Shown in pieces: positions 34,403-43,579 of a stretch of 64,000 nucleotides of DNA; position 1 is the first letter of the stretch; every line of letters starts with the position of its first letter. Origin of the DNA: JAUXFS01 sp963772635 (GTDB lineage Bacteria; Pseudomonadota; Alphaproteobacteria; Rhodospirillales; Defluviicoccaceae); assembly GCA_963772635.1 (NCBI GenBank), contig CAVYYK010000028.1, positions 248,001 through 312,000 of the forward strand. Direction: 5' to 3'. The notes below the pieces were generated by a model. The model saw only the letters and a list, made by a program, of their open reading frames with translations, had not been told where the DNA came from and ran no database searches. Made by a program: the position numbers and the translations under genes.

Positions 34403-36193
34403 CTACAGGCTGGGTGAGACGCCGCTTTGCTTGGCCTCCTGCAGCGGCCGTTTGGCGATCAGGAGGGCGATGGTGGTGACGATGGTGCCGGCGGCGATGG
34501 CGACGGCGTACCAGCCGAGGTTGGTCACCGCGTTGGGGATGGCGAGGACGAAGATGCCGCCGTGGGGCGCCCGGAGGCCGCAACCGAAGTACATGGAGAT
34601 GGCGCCGGCGACGGCGGAGCCGAGGACCATCGACGGGATCACCCTGAGCGGATCCTTGGCGGCGAACGGGATCGCCCCTTCGGTGATGAACGACAGGCCG
34701 AGAACGCCGGCGGCCTTGCCGGCCTCCTGTTCGGCCTGGGTAAAGCGGTTGCGGCCGACGAAGGTGGCGATCGAGATGCCGAGCGGCGGCGTCATCCCTG
34801 CCGCCATCACCGCCGCCATCGGGGTGAAGGTATCGCTGGTGAGCAGCCCGACGGAGAAGGCGTAGGCCGCCTTGTTGATCGGCCCGCCCATGTCGACCGC
34901 CATCATCCCGCCGAGCAACAACCCGAGGAGCACGGCGTTGGTGGTTCCCATGCCCTGGAGGAACGTGGTCAGGCTTTCCATGATGAACCGCACCGGTCCG
35001 CCGATCACGTAGACCATGAGCAGGCCGACGACCAACGTCGACAGAAGCGGGATGACGAGCACCGGCTTCAGTCCCTCGAAGTGGGTCGGCAGCTTGATGT
35101 GGTCGCGCATCGCCTTGGCGACGTAGCCGGCGAGAAAGCCGGAAACGATGCCGCCGAGAAAGCCGGCCTGCAGGTTGACCGCCAGCATGCCGCCGATCAG
35201 GCCCGGCGCCAGGCCCGGCCGGTCGGCGATCGAAAAGGCGATGAAGCCGGACAGTACCGGCACCATGATCGCGAACGCGGCGCCGCCACCGATGCTCATC
35301 AAAGCCGCGGCGAAACTGCCTTCCTCCTTGAAGGCCTCGATGCCGAAGACGAAGGACAGCGCGATGGTGAGACCGCCGGCGACGACGATCGGCAGCATGT
35401 AGGAGACGCCGGTGAGCAGGTGCTTGTAGGGACCGTCGCGCTTCTCCGACGGCCGCGCCTTGGCCGCCGGGGCGGCCTTTCCCGGCGCGGTCGAAGCGGG
35501 CGGCTGCGCCAACGCCGCCTCGATGACGGTCGGCGCCTGTTTGACCGCCGAGCCGACGGAGGTCTGGTAAAGCGTCTTTCCGGCAAAACGGTCGAGATCG
35601 ACATGGGTGTCGGCGGCGATGATCACCACGTCGGCGCGGGCGATCTCGTCGTCGGTCAACTGGTTCTTGGCGCCGACCGAGCCCTGTGTTTCGACCTTGA
35701 TTTCGTGGCCCCGCTCGGTCGCCACCTTTTTCAGGGCGTCGGCGGCCATGAAGGTGTGGGCGATGCCGGTGGGACAGGCGGTGATCGCGACGATGAACTT
35801 CCCGGCATGAACCTCGGGCGCCACCTCTTCTTCTTTTCCTTGGCCGGCTCCGCGGAGACCGCCGGCGCGGCGGCGGCCTCGGCGCCCGGGACCAGGCTCC
35901 AAGGCCTCGCGCACGACGTTCTCGGTGTCGCGAATGGCGCGGCTGGTCGATACGGTGTGCCTCGGCTTTCCTTCGAACCTCTCCAGCCCGACATGGATGT
36001 CGGCGGCGACGAGCACGACGTCGGCGGCCTGGACGTCCTCGTCGGTGAGCGGATTGGTGGTGCCCTCGGCGCCGTGGATCTCGACTTTCATGTCGTGACC
36101 CATCAGCGAAGCCGTCTTCTTGAGGGCTTCCGCGGCCATCAGGCTGTGGGCGATGCCCGTCGGACAGGACGTAATTCCAATGATCTTGGCCAT
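34403..36193 (-). CDS. fruA: PTS fructose transporter IIB'BC
   Basis: FruA takes up fructose and phosphorylates it to fructose 1-phosphate. The 596-residue protein has two IIB domains, each with a CPTGIAH active-site Cys loop (residues about 9 and 125), then a IIC membrane domain from about residue 260. The linker between the IIB domains is odd: it reads as Arg/Gly-rich in this frame, while another frame gives a normal Ala/Pro/Glu linker, implying a one-base gain near 35895 and a compensating change near 35835. Its last 90 codons are duplicated at 29187. It follows fruK by 14 bases. Confidence 0.93.
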   Translation of the reverse strand: MAKIIGITSCPTGIAHSLMAAEALKKTASLMGHDMKVEIHGAEGTTNPLTDEDVQAADVVLVAADIHVGLERFEGKPRHTVSTSRAIRDTENVVREALEPGPGRRGRRRAGGLRGAGQGKEEEVAPEVHAGKFIVAITACPTGIAHTFMAADALKKVATERGHEIKVETQGSVGAKNQLTDDEIARADVVIIAADTHVDLDRFAGKTLYQTSVGSAVKQAPTVIEAALAQPPASTAPGKAAPAAKARPSEKRDGPYKHLLTGVSYMLPIVVAGGLTIALSFVFGIEAFKEEGSFAAALMSIGGGAAFAIMVPVLSGFIAFSIADRPGLAPGLIGGMLAVNLQAGFLGGIVSGFLAGYVAKAMRDHIKLPTHFEGLKPVLVIPLLSTLVVGLLMVYVIGGPVRFIMESLTTFLQGMGTTNAVLLGLLLGGMMAVDMGGPINKAAYAFSVGLLTSDTFTPMAAVMAAGMTPPLGISIATFVGRNRFTQAEQEAGKAAGVLGLSFITEGAIPFAAKDPLRVIPSMVLGSAVAGAISMYFGCGLRAPHGGIFVLAIPNAVTNLGWYAVAIAAGTIVTTIALLIAKRPLQEAKQSGVSPSL

Positions 36194-36207
36194 TTCCGAC
36201 TCCCCGG

Positions 36208-37161
36208 TTATCCGTTGTCGACAGGCTGGATGCGCACGCGCGGCATGAACGACTCGACCACGTCGGGCGGCGGCAACCGCGGTCCGATCTCGCCCAGCGC
36301 CCCCAGCGAGAAGGCGGTGGCGAGGCGGGCGCGGTCGGCGAGGTCGAGGCCGCGCAACGTGCCGGTGACGATCCCGGCGACCATCGCGTCACCGGCGCCG
36401 ACGGTGCTCTTGACGGTGATGTTCGGCGGCACCGCCAGCACCGCCGCGTCCCGCTCGACGAACAGGGCGCCATCGGGCCCCATCGACACCGCGACCAGGC
36501 CGATCCCCTGATCGATCAACTGTTTCGCCGCCGCGACGATGTCGCCGTGGCCGGCAAGGTTTCGTCCGACCAGTTCCTGCAACTCCTCGATGTTCGGTTT
36601 GATGACATCGGGACCGGTCGGGATCGCCGCGGCAAACGCCGGGCCGCTGGCGTCGAGAACGACGGTCTTGCCGCGGTTCTTCAAGCTTGTGACGAGATCG
36701 GCATAGACGGTGTTCGGCACCCCTTCGGGGACGCTCCCCGAGAGCACGAACCATCCTGTATCGGCGGCGAGCGCGTCGATCGCCGCGTTCAGGCGGGCGA
36801 GGTCGTCGGTGCCGACCGAGAGGCCCGGAAAGTTGATATCGGTGACCCGGTCCTGCCGTTCGTCGACGATCTTGACGTTGACGCGGGTGAGCCCGGGCAA
36901 GCGGACGAACCGGTCGACGATGCCCTTTTCGACGAACAGGCGGACGAAGGGCTCGATGTTGTTTTCGCCGAGGATACCGGTGACCGCGACGGAAAGACCG
37001 AACTGGGCGAGAAAGGAGGCGACATTGACCCCCTTGCCGCCGGCGTCGGACTGTTCGTGCTCGACCCGGTTGACGGCTCCGGCGGCGAAGTTCGGAACCA
37101 GGGCGGTCTGATCGATGGCGGGGTTCAAGCTGACGGTGGCGATGCGGGTGGCAACGGTCAT
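36208..37161 (-). CDS. fruK: 1-phosphofructokinase
   Basis: FruK converts fructose 1-phosphate to fructose 1,6-bisphosphate. The 317-residue PfkB protein starts with a family-like VSLNPAIDQTALV, has DAGGKGVNVASFLAQFG near residue 40, LSGSVPEGVP near 138 and VGAGDAMVAGIV near 253 with the catalytic Asp. It lies between fruB and fruA, the classical fruBKA order. Confidence 0.96.
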   Translation of the reverse strand: MTVATRIATVSLNPAIDQTALVPNFAAGAVNRVEHEQSDAGGKGVNVASFLAQFGLSVAVTGILGENNIEPFVRLFVEKGIVDRFVRLPGLTRVNVKIVDERQDRVTDINFPGLSVGTDDLARLNAAIDALAADTGWFVLSGSVPEGVPNTVYADLVTSLKNRGKTVVLDASGPAFAAAIPTGPDVIKPNIEELQELVGRNLAGHGDIVAAAKQLIDQGIGLVAVSMGPDGALFVERDAAVLAVPPNITVKSTVGAGDAMVAGIVTGTLRGLDLADRARLATAFSLGALGEIGPRLPPPDVVESFMPRVRIQPVDNG

Positions 37162-37200
37162 TTTCGACCCCTTGCGTTGGAGAACGGCATTGCCGGGTCC

Positions 37201-39676
37201 TCAGACCAGGGCCCGTACCTCGGCGGCGTCACGGCAGCACAGCGCGCGCTCGGCGATCTTGCGGGTCTTGTCCATGGTCATGCCACGGATCTGCGCCTTG
37301 ACCGCGGCGATGCTGGGGATGCTGACGCTGAGCTCGCTGACCCCGAGGCCGGTGAGGATGACCACGCCTCTCGGATCGCCGGCGATGCCGCCGCACGCCC
37401 CGACCCATTTGCCGGCCGCCTTGGCGCCGCGGACGGTCTGATCGATCATCCTGAGCACCGCCGGGTGGAGACCGTCCGCCTGCTTGGCCAGCACCGGATG
37501 AAGCCGGTCCATCGCCAGCGTGTACTGGGTCAGGTCGTTGGTGCCGATGGAGAAGAAGTCGACCTCCCGGGCGAAGTCCTCGGCCATCATCACCGCCGAC
37601 GGCACCTCGATCATGATGCCGATCTCCACCGGATCGGCGCCCATCTCCAGGCGCACCTCCTCGGTGATCGCCTTCGCCTTGGTCAGTTCGTCCAGGGTCG
37701 AGATCATCGGATACATGATCCGCACCGGTCCGGTGGCGGCGGCGCGGAAGATGGCGCGAAGCTGGGTGCGAAACAGCTCCGGCCGGTTGAGGCAAAGCCG
37801 GATCCCGCGTTCGCCGAGGAACGGGTTGTCCTCCGCCGGCATCGACATGTACGGCACTTCCTTGTCGCCGCCGATGTCGAGGGTGCGGATGATGATCGGC
37901 AGGCCGTTGAGCGCCTTGGTCATCGTCGTGTAGGCCGCGGCCTGTTCGTCTTCGTCGGGGGCGCTGTCGCGCTGCAGGAACAGGAACTCGGTGCGGAGCA
38001 GACCGACGCCTTCGCCGCCGGCGTTGACGGCGGCTTCGGCTTCCGCGGGGTCGCTGATGTTCGCCACGACCTCGATCCGCGCGCCGTCGATCATGATCGC
38101 CGGCTGATAGCAGGCGCGGCGCTCCTCTTCCCGTTGCGCTTTGAGGTCCCGCTGGACCCCGCGCGCGGCTTCGAGGTCGGCGGCGGTGGGCTCGATTACC
38201 AACAGGCCGCTGTTGCCGTCGAGCACCGCATTTCCGCCTTCCGCGAGATCGAGGACCGATCCGCCGGCGCCGCAGACCGCCGGAATATCCAGGGACCGCG
38301 CGATGATCGCCGTATGCGAGGTCGGCCCTCCCGACGCCGTGCACAAACCCAGCGCATAGGCCGGATCCAGCCGCGCCGTATCCGAGGGCGTGAGATCGTC
38401 GGCGACGAGGATCACCGGCTGGTCGGGCAGACCCGGTTCGTCCTCGACGCTGTTTGCCAGACAGGCGAAGCACCCGCCGGCCGACGTCGCGCAGGTCGAC
38501 GGCCCGGCTCGACAGAACCGCGTCCTTCATCGCCGCCAGCATGTCGGCGCGGGCCTCGAAGGTTTGTTGCCATCCCCAGCCGGCGCTGTGTCCCTTGTCG
38601 ATGAGGGCGCGCGCCTCGTCGACCATCTCCGGATCCTCGAGAAACTCCACGTGCGCCCGGAAAATCGCCGCCTTGCCCGGACCGGCCTTCTTCCAGACCT
38701 CGTCGAACAGGTCGTTCAACTCGCGCTTGGCGCTCTCCAGAGCGTGCCGAAGCTTGGAGGTCTCGGCCGCCGGATCCTTGGCCATGGTCTCGACGACGAT
38801 CTTGCCCCGCTGGAACTGGCAGATCGGCCCGATCGCAATGCCCGGCGACGCGGCGACGCCAGCGATGACCGACCCCTCGTATTCGATCGCCGGCTGGCCG
38901 GGTGCCGCCGTCGAAGCCGCCTCGGCGGCGGCTTCCGCCTCGTCCTCGAGGCCGGCTTCGATCGCCTCGCGCAGGGCGGCGAGCGCCTTGTCGGCATCCG
39001 GGCCGTCGGCCATGACGCGAAGGGTCGATCCGTTTTCGACACCGAGCTTCAAGAGCGAGATCAGGCTCTTGGCATCGGCCACCCGATCGTCGAGGCGCAA
39101 TCGGATCTTCGATTCGAAGCTCTTGGCCAGCTCCGCCAACGCCGTCGCCGGCCGGGCGTGCAGGCCGTGGGGATTGTGAATGACGATGTCGAAGCCGTTG
39201 GGCAGGTCTTCCGGTCTTGCGGTCGGAGCCGCACTCGGCTTCGCCGCGGGACCCGAAGAAAGCCGCTTCGCGATATCTTCCGGGTTGCGGGTGTGGGCCA
39301 GGCGGTCGGCCTCGTCGGCCTCGCCGAGCACGTCGGTCAGGTTGGAGAGGATCTCGAGATGCTCGTCCGACTTCGCCGCGATGCCGACGACCAGGTGCAC
39401 CGTCTCGCCCGGGTTCCACTCCACGCCCTCGGGAACCTGCAGGACGGCGACGCCGGTCCGCAGGATCAGACCGCGGTCCTTGGGGATGCCGTGGGGAATG
39501 GCGATGCCGTTGCCGAGAAAGGTGTTGGCGACCTTCTCGCGGGCGAGCATGCTTTCGACGTAACCCGGCTCGATGTTGCCCGAACCGACCAGGATCTCGC
39601 CGACCTGCCGAATCGCTTGGCTTTTGTCGGACGGCGTTCCGCCGATCCGCACCGCGGAGACATCGAGTGCAACCAC
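37201..39676 (-). CDS. fruB: PTS multiphosphoryl transfer protein (IIA-HPr-EI), one frameshift
   Basis: This fused protein passes phosphate from PEP to FruA. Domains in order: fructose IIA (active His in GIAIPHGIP), HPr (NPHGLHARPA) and enzyme I (phospho-His in GGPTSHTAIIAR, PEP site in VGLLRTEFLFLQ and IGTNDLTQY). The GTG start has GGAGG 8 bases upstream; the longer frame to 39802 is unsupported. An extra base near 38461 breaks the EI part: removing one T from CTGTCTGG gives a continuous protein of about 824 residues. As written, EI lacks its active His. The same organisation is known from Rhodobacter FruB. Confidence 0.9.
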
Positions 39677-39723
39677 GTCTTTTCCTCCCCGTTGATGAGA
39701 CGCCGTTGTGCGTCGGCTCTTCG

Positions 39724-39740
39724 GAGAGAATTCTTCTCTC
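39724..39740. promoter_or_regulatory. Inverted repeat upstream of fruB
   Basis: GAGAGAA-TTC-TTCTCTC is a perfect 7-base inverted repeat 48 bases before the fruB GTG. Its position suits an operator for the fru operon, but no regulator gene is near and the site does not match a Cra site I know. A leader hairpin is an alternative. Confidence 0.4.
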
Positions 39741-39956
39741 TTTTGCCGCGCCGAGTCTACCCCATAAGTGGCACTCAAGGATGATGCGGCTGGCGCCGGC
39801 AATGGCTGATGGGTCCGGTTTGGTTTTAACCGTGTCTTGACCCTCGTCCATCTCCGGCGGCATGTTGCGAACCCAGTTCCGCCCGCGTTAAGGGCCTGAC
39901 CTTCGCATCCGTGGCGGTCTGTGACTGATGGGCTGTCGGAACCAGATCACTCGCCA

Positions 39957-40574
39957 ATGACCGGAATTGAGCAATACGCAGCTCTGGCCGAACCGTATCT
40001 GCGGGATTACGGCATCGCCGCCGTCTTCGTTGTGGTGTGTTTGGAATCCTTTGGAGCGCCATTGCCCGGAGAGTTGCTGGTCATCGCAAGCGGGTTTCTT
40101 GCTTCACGCGGTGACATGAACATCGTCCTCTTGATCGGCGCGGTCTGGTCGGCGGCGGTCCTCGGCGACAACGTGGGCTACGCGATCGGCCGGTACGGCG
40201 GGCGGCGCCTGGTCCTCCGGCACGGCGCGCGGGTCGGGATCACCGAACCCCGCGTGGCGAAGGTCGAGGGTTTCTTCAGCCGATACGGCGCCGAGATCGT
40301 GATGGCTGCGCGGTTCTTCGTGGGGCTACGGCAACTCAACGGGTTAATCGCCGGCACGGTTGCCATGCCATGGCCGCGTTTCCTTTTGTACAATGCCGTG
40401 GGCGCCGCCCTTTGGACGGGTGTATGGGGATACGGTGCATACGTCGCCGGGCACCACCTGTCGGCCATCCTGCCCTGGTTCCACCGCTTTGGCTACGCGG
40501 CGATCGCGCTGGCCGCCCTCGCGGTCGTCGTGCTCCTGGCCATCCGTTACCTGAGAGCGCGCAGGGCCAAATGA
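39957..40574 (+). CDS. DedA family membrane protein
   Basis: DedA proteins are inner-membrane transporters linked to flipping of undecaprenyl phosphate or phospholipids and to proton homeostasis. The 205-residue protein has FLESFGAPLPGE-like sequence near residue 30 (LESFGAPLPGELLVIASGFL), GDNVGYAIGRYGG near 77, and FSRYGAEIVMAARFFVGLRQ near 105 with the conserved Arg residues. The ATG at 39957 is preferred over an upstream GTG (39921), since family members begin close to the first helix. No strong ribosome binding site is visible for either. Confidence 0.9.
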   Translation: MTGIEQYAALAEPYLRDYGIAAVFVVVCLESFGAPLPGELLVIASGFLASRGDMNIVLLIGAVWSAAVLGDNVGYAIGRYGGRRLVLRHGARVGITEPRVAKVEGFFSRYGAEIVMAARFFVGLRQLNGLIAGTVAMPWPRFLLYNAVGAALWTGVWGYGAYVAGHHLSAILPWFHRFGYAAIALAALAVVVLLAIRYLRARRAK

Positions 40575-40722
40575 CCAATCGTATTCCGTCGCCGGATCGC
40601 CTTGCCGCTTTACCTGCCGAGTAACTGGTTTAATCTCTACCGCAGGTGGTCGGGTCGCTTCGAGTCGACCGCCGCAGCGAAACGGTGAAACGATCGGGGA
40701 GGCGAGGAAATGATGACGAGGT

Positions 40723-41277
40723 ATGATGGGATCGAAGGGCAGGGTGTTGGTGGCGGTCGTCGCCGCAGTTGTCACCGCCGGGCTCGGGTCGGCGGCTTGG
40801 GCCGATACGGCCGCGGAGATCGACGCCGGGGTCAAGACCGCCCGTGACGCCTGCGCCAAGCTGGTCAGCGGCTGCGAGGCGGCGGCGGTGAAGGCTCAAG
40901 GCATGCTGGTGTTTCCGGAGATCACCGCGGCCGGAGTGGGAATTGGCGGCTCCTACGGCGAGGGCGCGCTGATCGTCGGAGGGGCGACGTTCGGCTACTA
41001 CAGCACCAGCTCGGGGTCGATCGGCCTGCAACTGGGAGCCGAGAAACATTCCGAAATCATCATGTTCATGACGCCGCAATCGCTGGCCGCGTTCCGCAGG
41101 AGTTCCGGCTGGCAAGCCGGCGCCGACGCCAACGTGACGCTGATCGACAAGGGCAACAGCGCCGACATCGACACCTTGGTCGGCACCGACCCGGTCATCG
41201 CCTTCGTTTTCGGCCAGAAGGGGCTGATGGGCGACCTGTCGGTCGAGGGCGCGAAGATCACCAAGATCGAGCGTTGA
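40723..41277 (+). CDS. Secreted SYLF/YSC84-domain protein
   Basis: A 184-residue protein with a signal peptide cleaved after AWA (about residue 27). The mature part matches the SYLF (YSC84) lipid-binding domain: GMLVFPEITAAGVGIGGSYG, then a Ser/Thr-rich GYYSTSSGSIGLQLG, and a late VIAFVFGQKGLMGDLSVEG. Bacterial members are exported and thought to bind membrane lipids; their role is unclear. Two adjacent ATG codons are possible starts. It heads a run of small exported proteins. Confidence 0.85.
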   Translation: MMGSKGRVLVAVVAAVVTAGLGSAAWADTAAEIDAGVKTARDACAKLVSGCEAAAVKAQGMLVFPEITAAGVGIGGSYGEGALIVGGATFGYYSTSSGSIGLQLGAEKHSEIIMFMTPQSLAAFRRSSGWQAGADANVTLIDKGNSADIDTLVGTDPVIAFVFGQKGLMGDLSVEGAKITKIER

Positions 41278-41339
41278 CGGCGCGGCCCATGGGGCGGCAT
41301 GTTCTTGGCCTGTCGTCGTTTGAGCGAAAGGTGAGATCG

Positions 41340-41564
41340 GTGGGTGTTCTCTCGGAATGGGGGCTGTTTGTGGCGATCCCCGGTTTATTCGCATTGGCCG
41401 CGTGCGCCGGCGGAGACGATACCCGGGCCGAGGCGGCGTGCCGCGAGAAGGGCTATTCGCCGGGGACCGTGGAGTTTGCCGAGTGCCTCCACCCGGGAGA
41501 CGCCGAAGAACTCAGGCGCGCGCAAGAGGCGTGGGAAAGTGATGCGGAAGGCAGGAGAGAATGA
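41340..41564 (+). CDS. Small lipoprotein of unknown function
   Basis: From the GTG chosen (AAGGTGAG lies just upstream) the product has 74 residues: a short signal peptide, lipobox LAAC at residue 22, then a hydrophilic stretch with a Cys pair in ACREKGYSPGTVEFAECL, which could form a disulfide. Upstream starts (ATG 41289, TTG 41274) would only lengthen the n-region. I do not recognise a named family. Its stop overlaps the next ATG by 4 bases. Confidence 0.6.
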   Translation: MGVLSEWGLFVAIPGLFALAACAGGDDTRAEAACREKGYSPGTVEFAECLHPGDAEELRRAQEAWESDAEGRRE

Positions 41565-41902
41565 ACAAACCTTCGCATAAAGGGCTGTCGATGTTGGCGG
41601 CTGGATTGGTACCGGTGATACCGGCGCGTGGTTCCATCGGCACCGCTTGCGGATTGCTCGTCGCGGCGATTGTTGCCGCCGTTCCCTCCGCCCGGGCGCA
41701 GTTGAACGACCCGGAGGGGATGGACGCGATCGCCGCCGCCGTCCGCGTGCACGGATACGCCTGTGAGCAGCCGAAGAGCGCCACCCGCGATGCGGAGCAG
41801 TCGTCGCCCGAAGAGGAGGCGTGGATTATCACCTGCGAAAGCGGACGCTACAGGGTCAAGTTCACCGGCGACACCGGTTCGCGCGTCGAGCCGGTCAAAT
41901 GA
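41561..41902 (+). CDS. Small exported protein of unknown function
   Basis: A 113-residue product beginning inside the stop of the previous gene. A hydrophobic segment at residues 28-46 ends in SARAQ, a plausible signal cleavage site. The mature part of about 67 residues contains one Cys in HGYACEQ and another in WIITCESG, spaced like a disulfide pair, and ends YRVKFTGDTGSRVEPVK. No known domain was recognised. Confidence 0.55.
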   Translation: MNKPSHKGLSMLAAGLVPVIPARGSIGTACGLLVAAIVAAVPSARAQLNDPEGMDAIAAAVRVHGYACEQPKSATRDAEQSSPEEEAWIITCESGRYRVKFTGDTGSRVEPVK

Positions 41903-41938
41903 GCCTGGCAAGGCGGTGGAAGCGGTGGGGAGGATGAC

Positions 41939-42250
41939 ATGAAACGGATCTCGAGACTTGATGCTTTCACTTGGCGAATGCCGATGGTTCTCCTCTCGGT
42001 GTTGATCATCGCCGGCTGCTCGTCCGAGGAGAAAAACGTGATCATCGATCCGCAACCGGAGGGCGTTACCATCCAGCACAACTCCAGGTACGGGTCGATG
42101 GCCGGGGTGGATGCCGACGAGCACTGCGCCAAGTACGGCAAGACTGCGGTGTTCGACCGCACGATCAAGCCGGACGAGGAAACGTTGCTGAGGTATCCGA
42201 ACGCGACGCAGACCGTCTTCGATTGCGTCAATGCCAGGCCCGCCCAGTGA
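41939..42250 (+). CDS. Small lipoprotein of unknown function
   Basis: A 103-residue product with a signal peptide ending in the lipobox IAGC (Cys at about 27). After an acidic linker it has EHCAKYGKTAVF and VFDCVNA, again two cysteines likely to pair. I have seen the HCAKYGK pattern in small alphaproteobacterial lipoproteins but can assign no function. It follows the previous gene by 36 bases and has GGGGAGGATGAC before its ATG. Confidence 0.6.
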   Translation: MKRISRLDAFTWRMPMVLLSVLIIAGCSSEEKNVIIDPQPEGVTIQHNSRYGSMAGVDADEHCAKYGKTAVFDRTIKPDEETLLRYPNATQTVFDCVNARPAQ

Positions 42251-42283
42251 AGCGGTAAGCAATTCAAACAGAGCGAGGAGGAG

Positions 42284-42751
42284 GTGGTGGTGGTAGTGGT
42301 GATCCGTACCGTGGTTGTCGGCGCAGCGCTGTTGATCGCCGCGAACGCGAATGCGTTCGACGAAGCATCGATCGAGAAGCTGACGGCCGAGGGCGAATGC
42401 CCGAAATGCGATTTGAGCGGCGCCGACCTGAACGCAGGGGAATTCGTCGGCGCCAGTTTCTCGAATGCCAACCTCAGCGGCGCCAATCTCTCCGAGGCCG
42501 TCTTCAACGAGGCCAAACTCAATGGCACCAACCTTCGCGGCGCCGATCTCTCCGACGCCATTCTCGTCGATGCCCAGATGGAAGGGGCCGATCTCACCGG
42601 AGCGAAACTCGATGAGACCGTTCTCGACGGAGCCAATCTGACCGGCGCGGTCGGCCTCACCCAAGCGCAGCTCGACGAAACTTGCGACGAGGGAACCGGC
42701 GACTCGGCGACGCTGTTGCCTACCGGCCTGATCTTGAAACAGTGCGAATGA
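42284..42751 (+). CDS. Exported pentapeptide-repeat protein
   Basis: A 155-residue protein with a short signal peptide cleaved near ANA (residue 23). Residues 40-120 carry about 15 A(D/N)LXX units (for example GADLNAGEFVGASFSNANLS), which fold into a right-handed quadrilateral helix. A CPKC pair opens the repeat region, and two more cysteines lie near the end. The GTG start sits just after a GAGGAGG tract, and several in-frame GTG codons follow, so the exact start is unsure. The role is unknown; it closes the run of small exported proteins. Confidence 0.75.
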   Translation: MVVVVVIRTVVVGAALLIAANANAFDEASIEKLTAEGECPKCDLSGADLNAGEFVGASFSNANLSGANLSEAVFNEAKLNGTNLRGADLSDAILVDAQMEGADLTGAKLDETVLDGANLTGAVGLTQAQLDETCDEGTGDSATLLPTGLILKQCE

Positions 42752-42775
42752 CGCAAGTCCGGTGGAGCCGTTCTC

Positions 42776-43564
42776 CTATTCACCCTTGAACCGGGGTTTG
42801 CGCTTCTCGCGGAAGGCGTTGACGCCCTCTCGATAATCGGCGCTGTCGTAGACGATGCGGCGAAGGCCCTGGATCTTCTCGAACAGTTCCGGCGTGATCG
42901 GGTGGGCGCTGGCGAGGAGCCGCAACTCCTCCTTCATCACCGACACGCTCAACGGTGCGTTGGCGGCGATGTGGCTGGCGAGGTCGTGGACGAAGCCGGT
43001 GATTTCGTCGGCCGGCTTGATGTGGTTGATGATACCCAGGTTCAGCGCCTGTGACGCCGGAATGGGTTGGGCGGTGAACAGCATCTCCCGCGCCACGGAG
43101 AGTGGAACGCTGTTGAGCAGGGTCAGCACCCCGCTGAGATTGTAGGGAAGACCGAGCTTCGCCGGCGTGATGGCGAAGGTGGCGTCCGGAGTGGCCACGA
43201 GGATGTCGCACGCCATCGCGACCTCGCAGGCACCGCCCCACACGCCGCCCTCGATCAGGCCGATGATCGGCGCCGGGCACTCCTGGACGGTGCGGACCAG
43301 GACCCGCAAGGGGTCCGACCAGCCGAGGGGATCGCGCCTCGGCTCGGCCAACTCGCCGATGTCATGTCCCGCGGACCAGACCTTCGCCCCCTCCGGGGCA
43401 CGCAAGACGATGGCCCGCACGCCCGACGAGCGGAAACGCTCCAAGGCGTTTACGATCTCGTCGATGAGGATCCTGCCGAGAGCGTTCCGTTTCTCGGCAT
43501 GATCCATGACGATCGTGCCGATCGCGTCTTTCACCTCTGTGCGAACGAGAGCCATTGTGTTCAC
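42776..43564 (-). CDS. Methylmalonyl-CoA decarboxylase-like crotonase (ScpB/YgfG-like)
   Basis: A 262-residue crotonase-fold protein. KVWSAGHDIGEL, EGGVWGGACEVAMACD and AKLGLPYN are closer to E. coli ScpB (methylmalonyl-CoA decarboxylase) than to ordinary enoyl-CoA hydratases, and the C-terminus NAFREKRKPRFKG also fits. It would form propionyl-CoA from methylmalonyl-CoA. It starts 15 bases after the stop of the RND pump gene, so it may be transcribed with the pump, an unexpected pairing. Exact substrate is inferred. Confidence 0.82.
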   Translation of the reverse strand: MNTMALVRTEVKDAIGTIVMDHAEKRNALGRILIDEIVNALERFRSSGVRAIVLRAPEGAKVWSAGHDIGELAEPRRDPLGWSDPLRVLVRTVQECPAPIIGLIEGGVWGGACEVAMACDILVATPDATFAITPAKLGLPYNLSGVLTLLNSVPLSVAREMLFTAQPIPASQALNLGIINHIKPADEITGFVHDLASHIAANAPLSVSVMKEELRLLASAHPITPELFEKIQGLRRIVYDSADYREGVNAFREKRKPRFKGE

Positions 43565-43579
43565 TCCGGGAGAGGCAAC

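Noticed and set aside
33132..36473. An 1113-codon minus-strand protein
   Set aside because: Only the last 406 codons, starting with a signal peptide at 34352, are real; the rest is fruA in another frame.
34427..36511. A 694-codon plus-strand frame over fruA
   Set aside because: It is antisense to fruA and fruK with Gly/Asp/Arg-rich shadow composition and no start signal.
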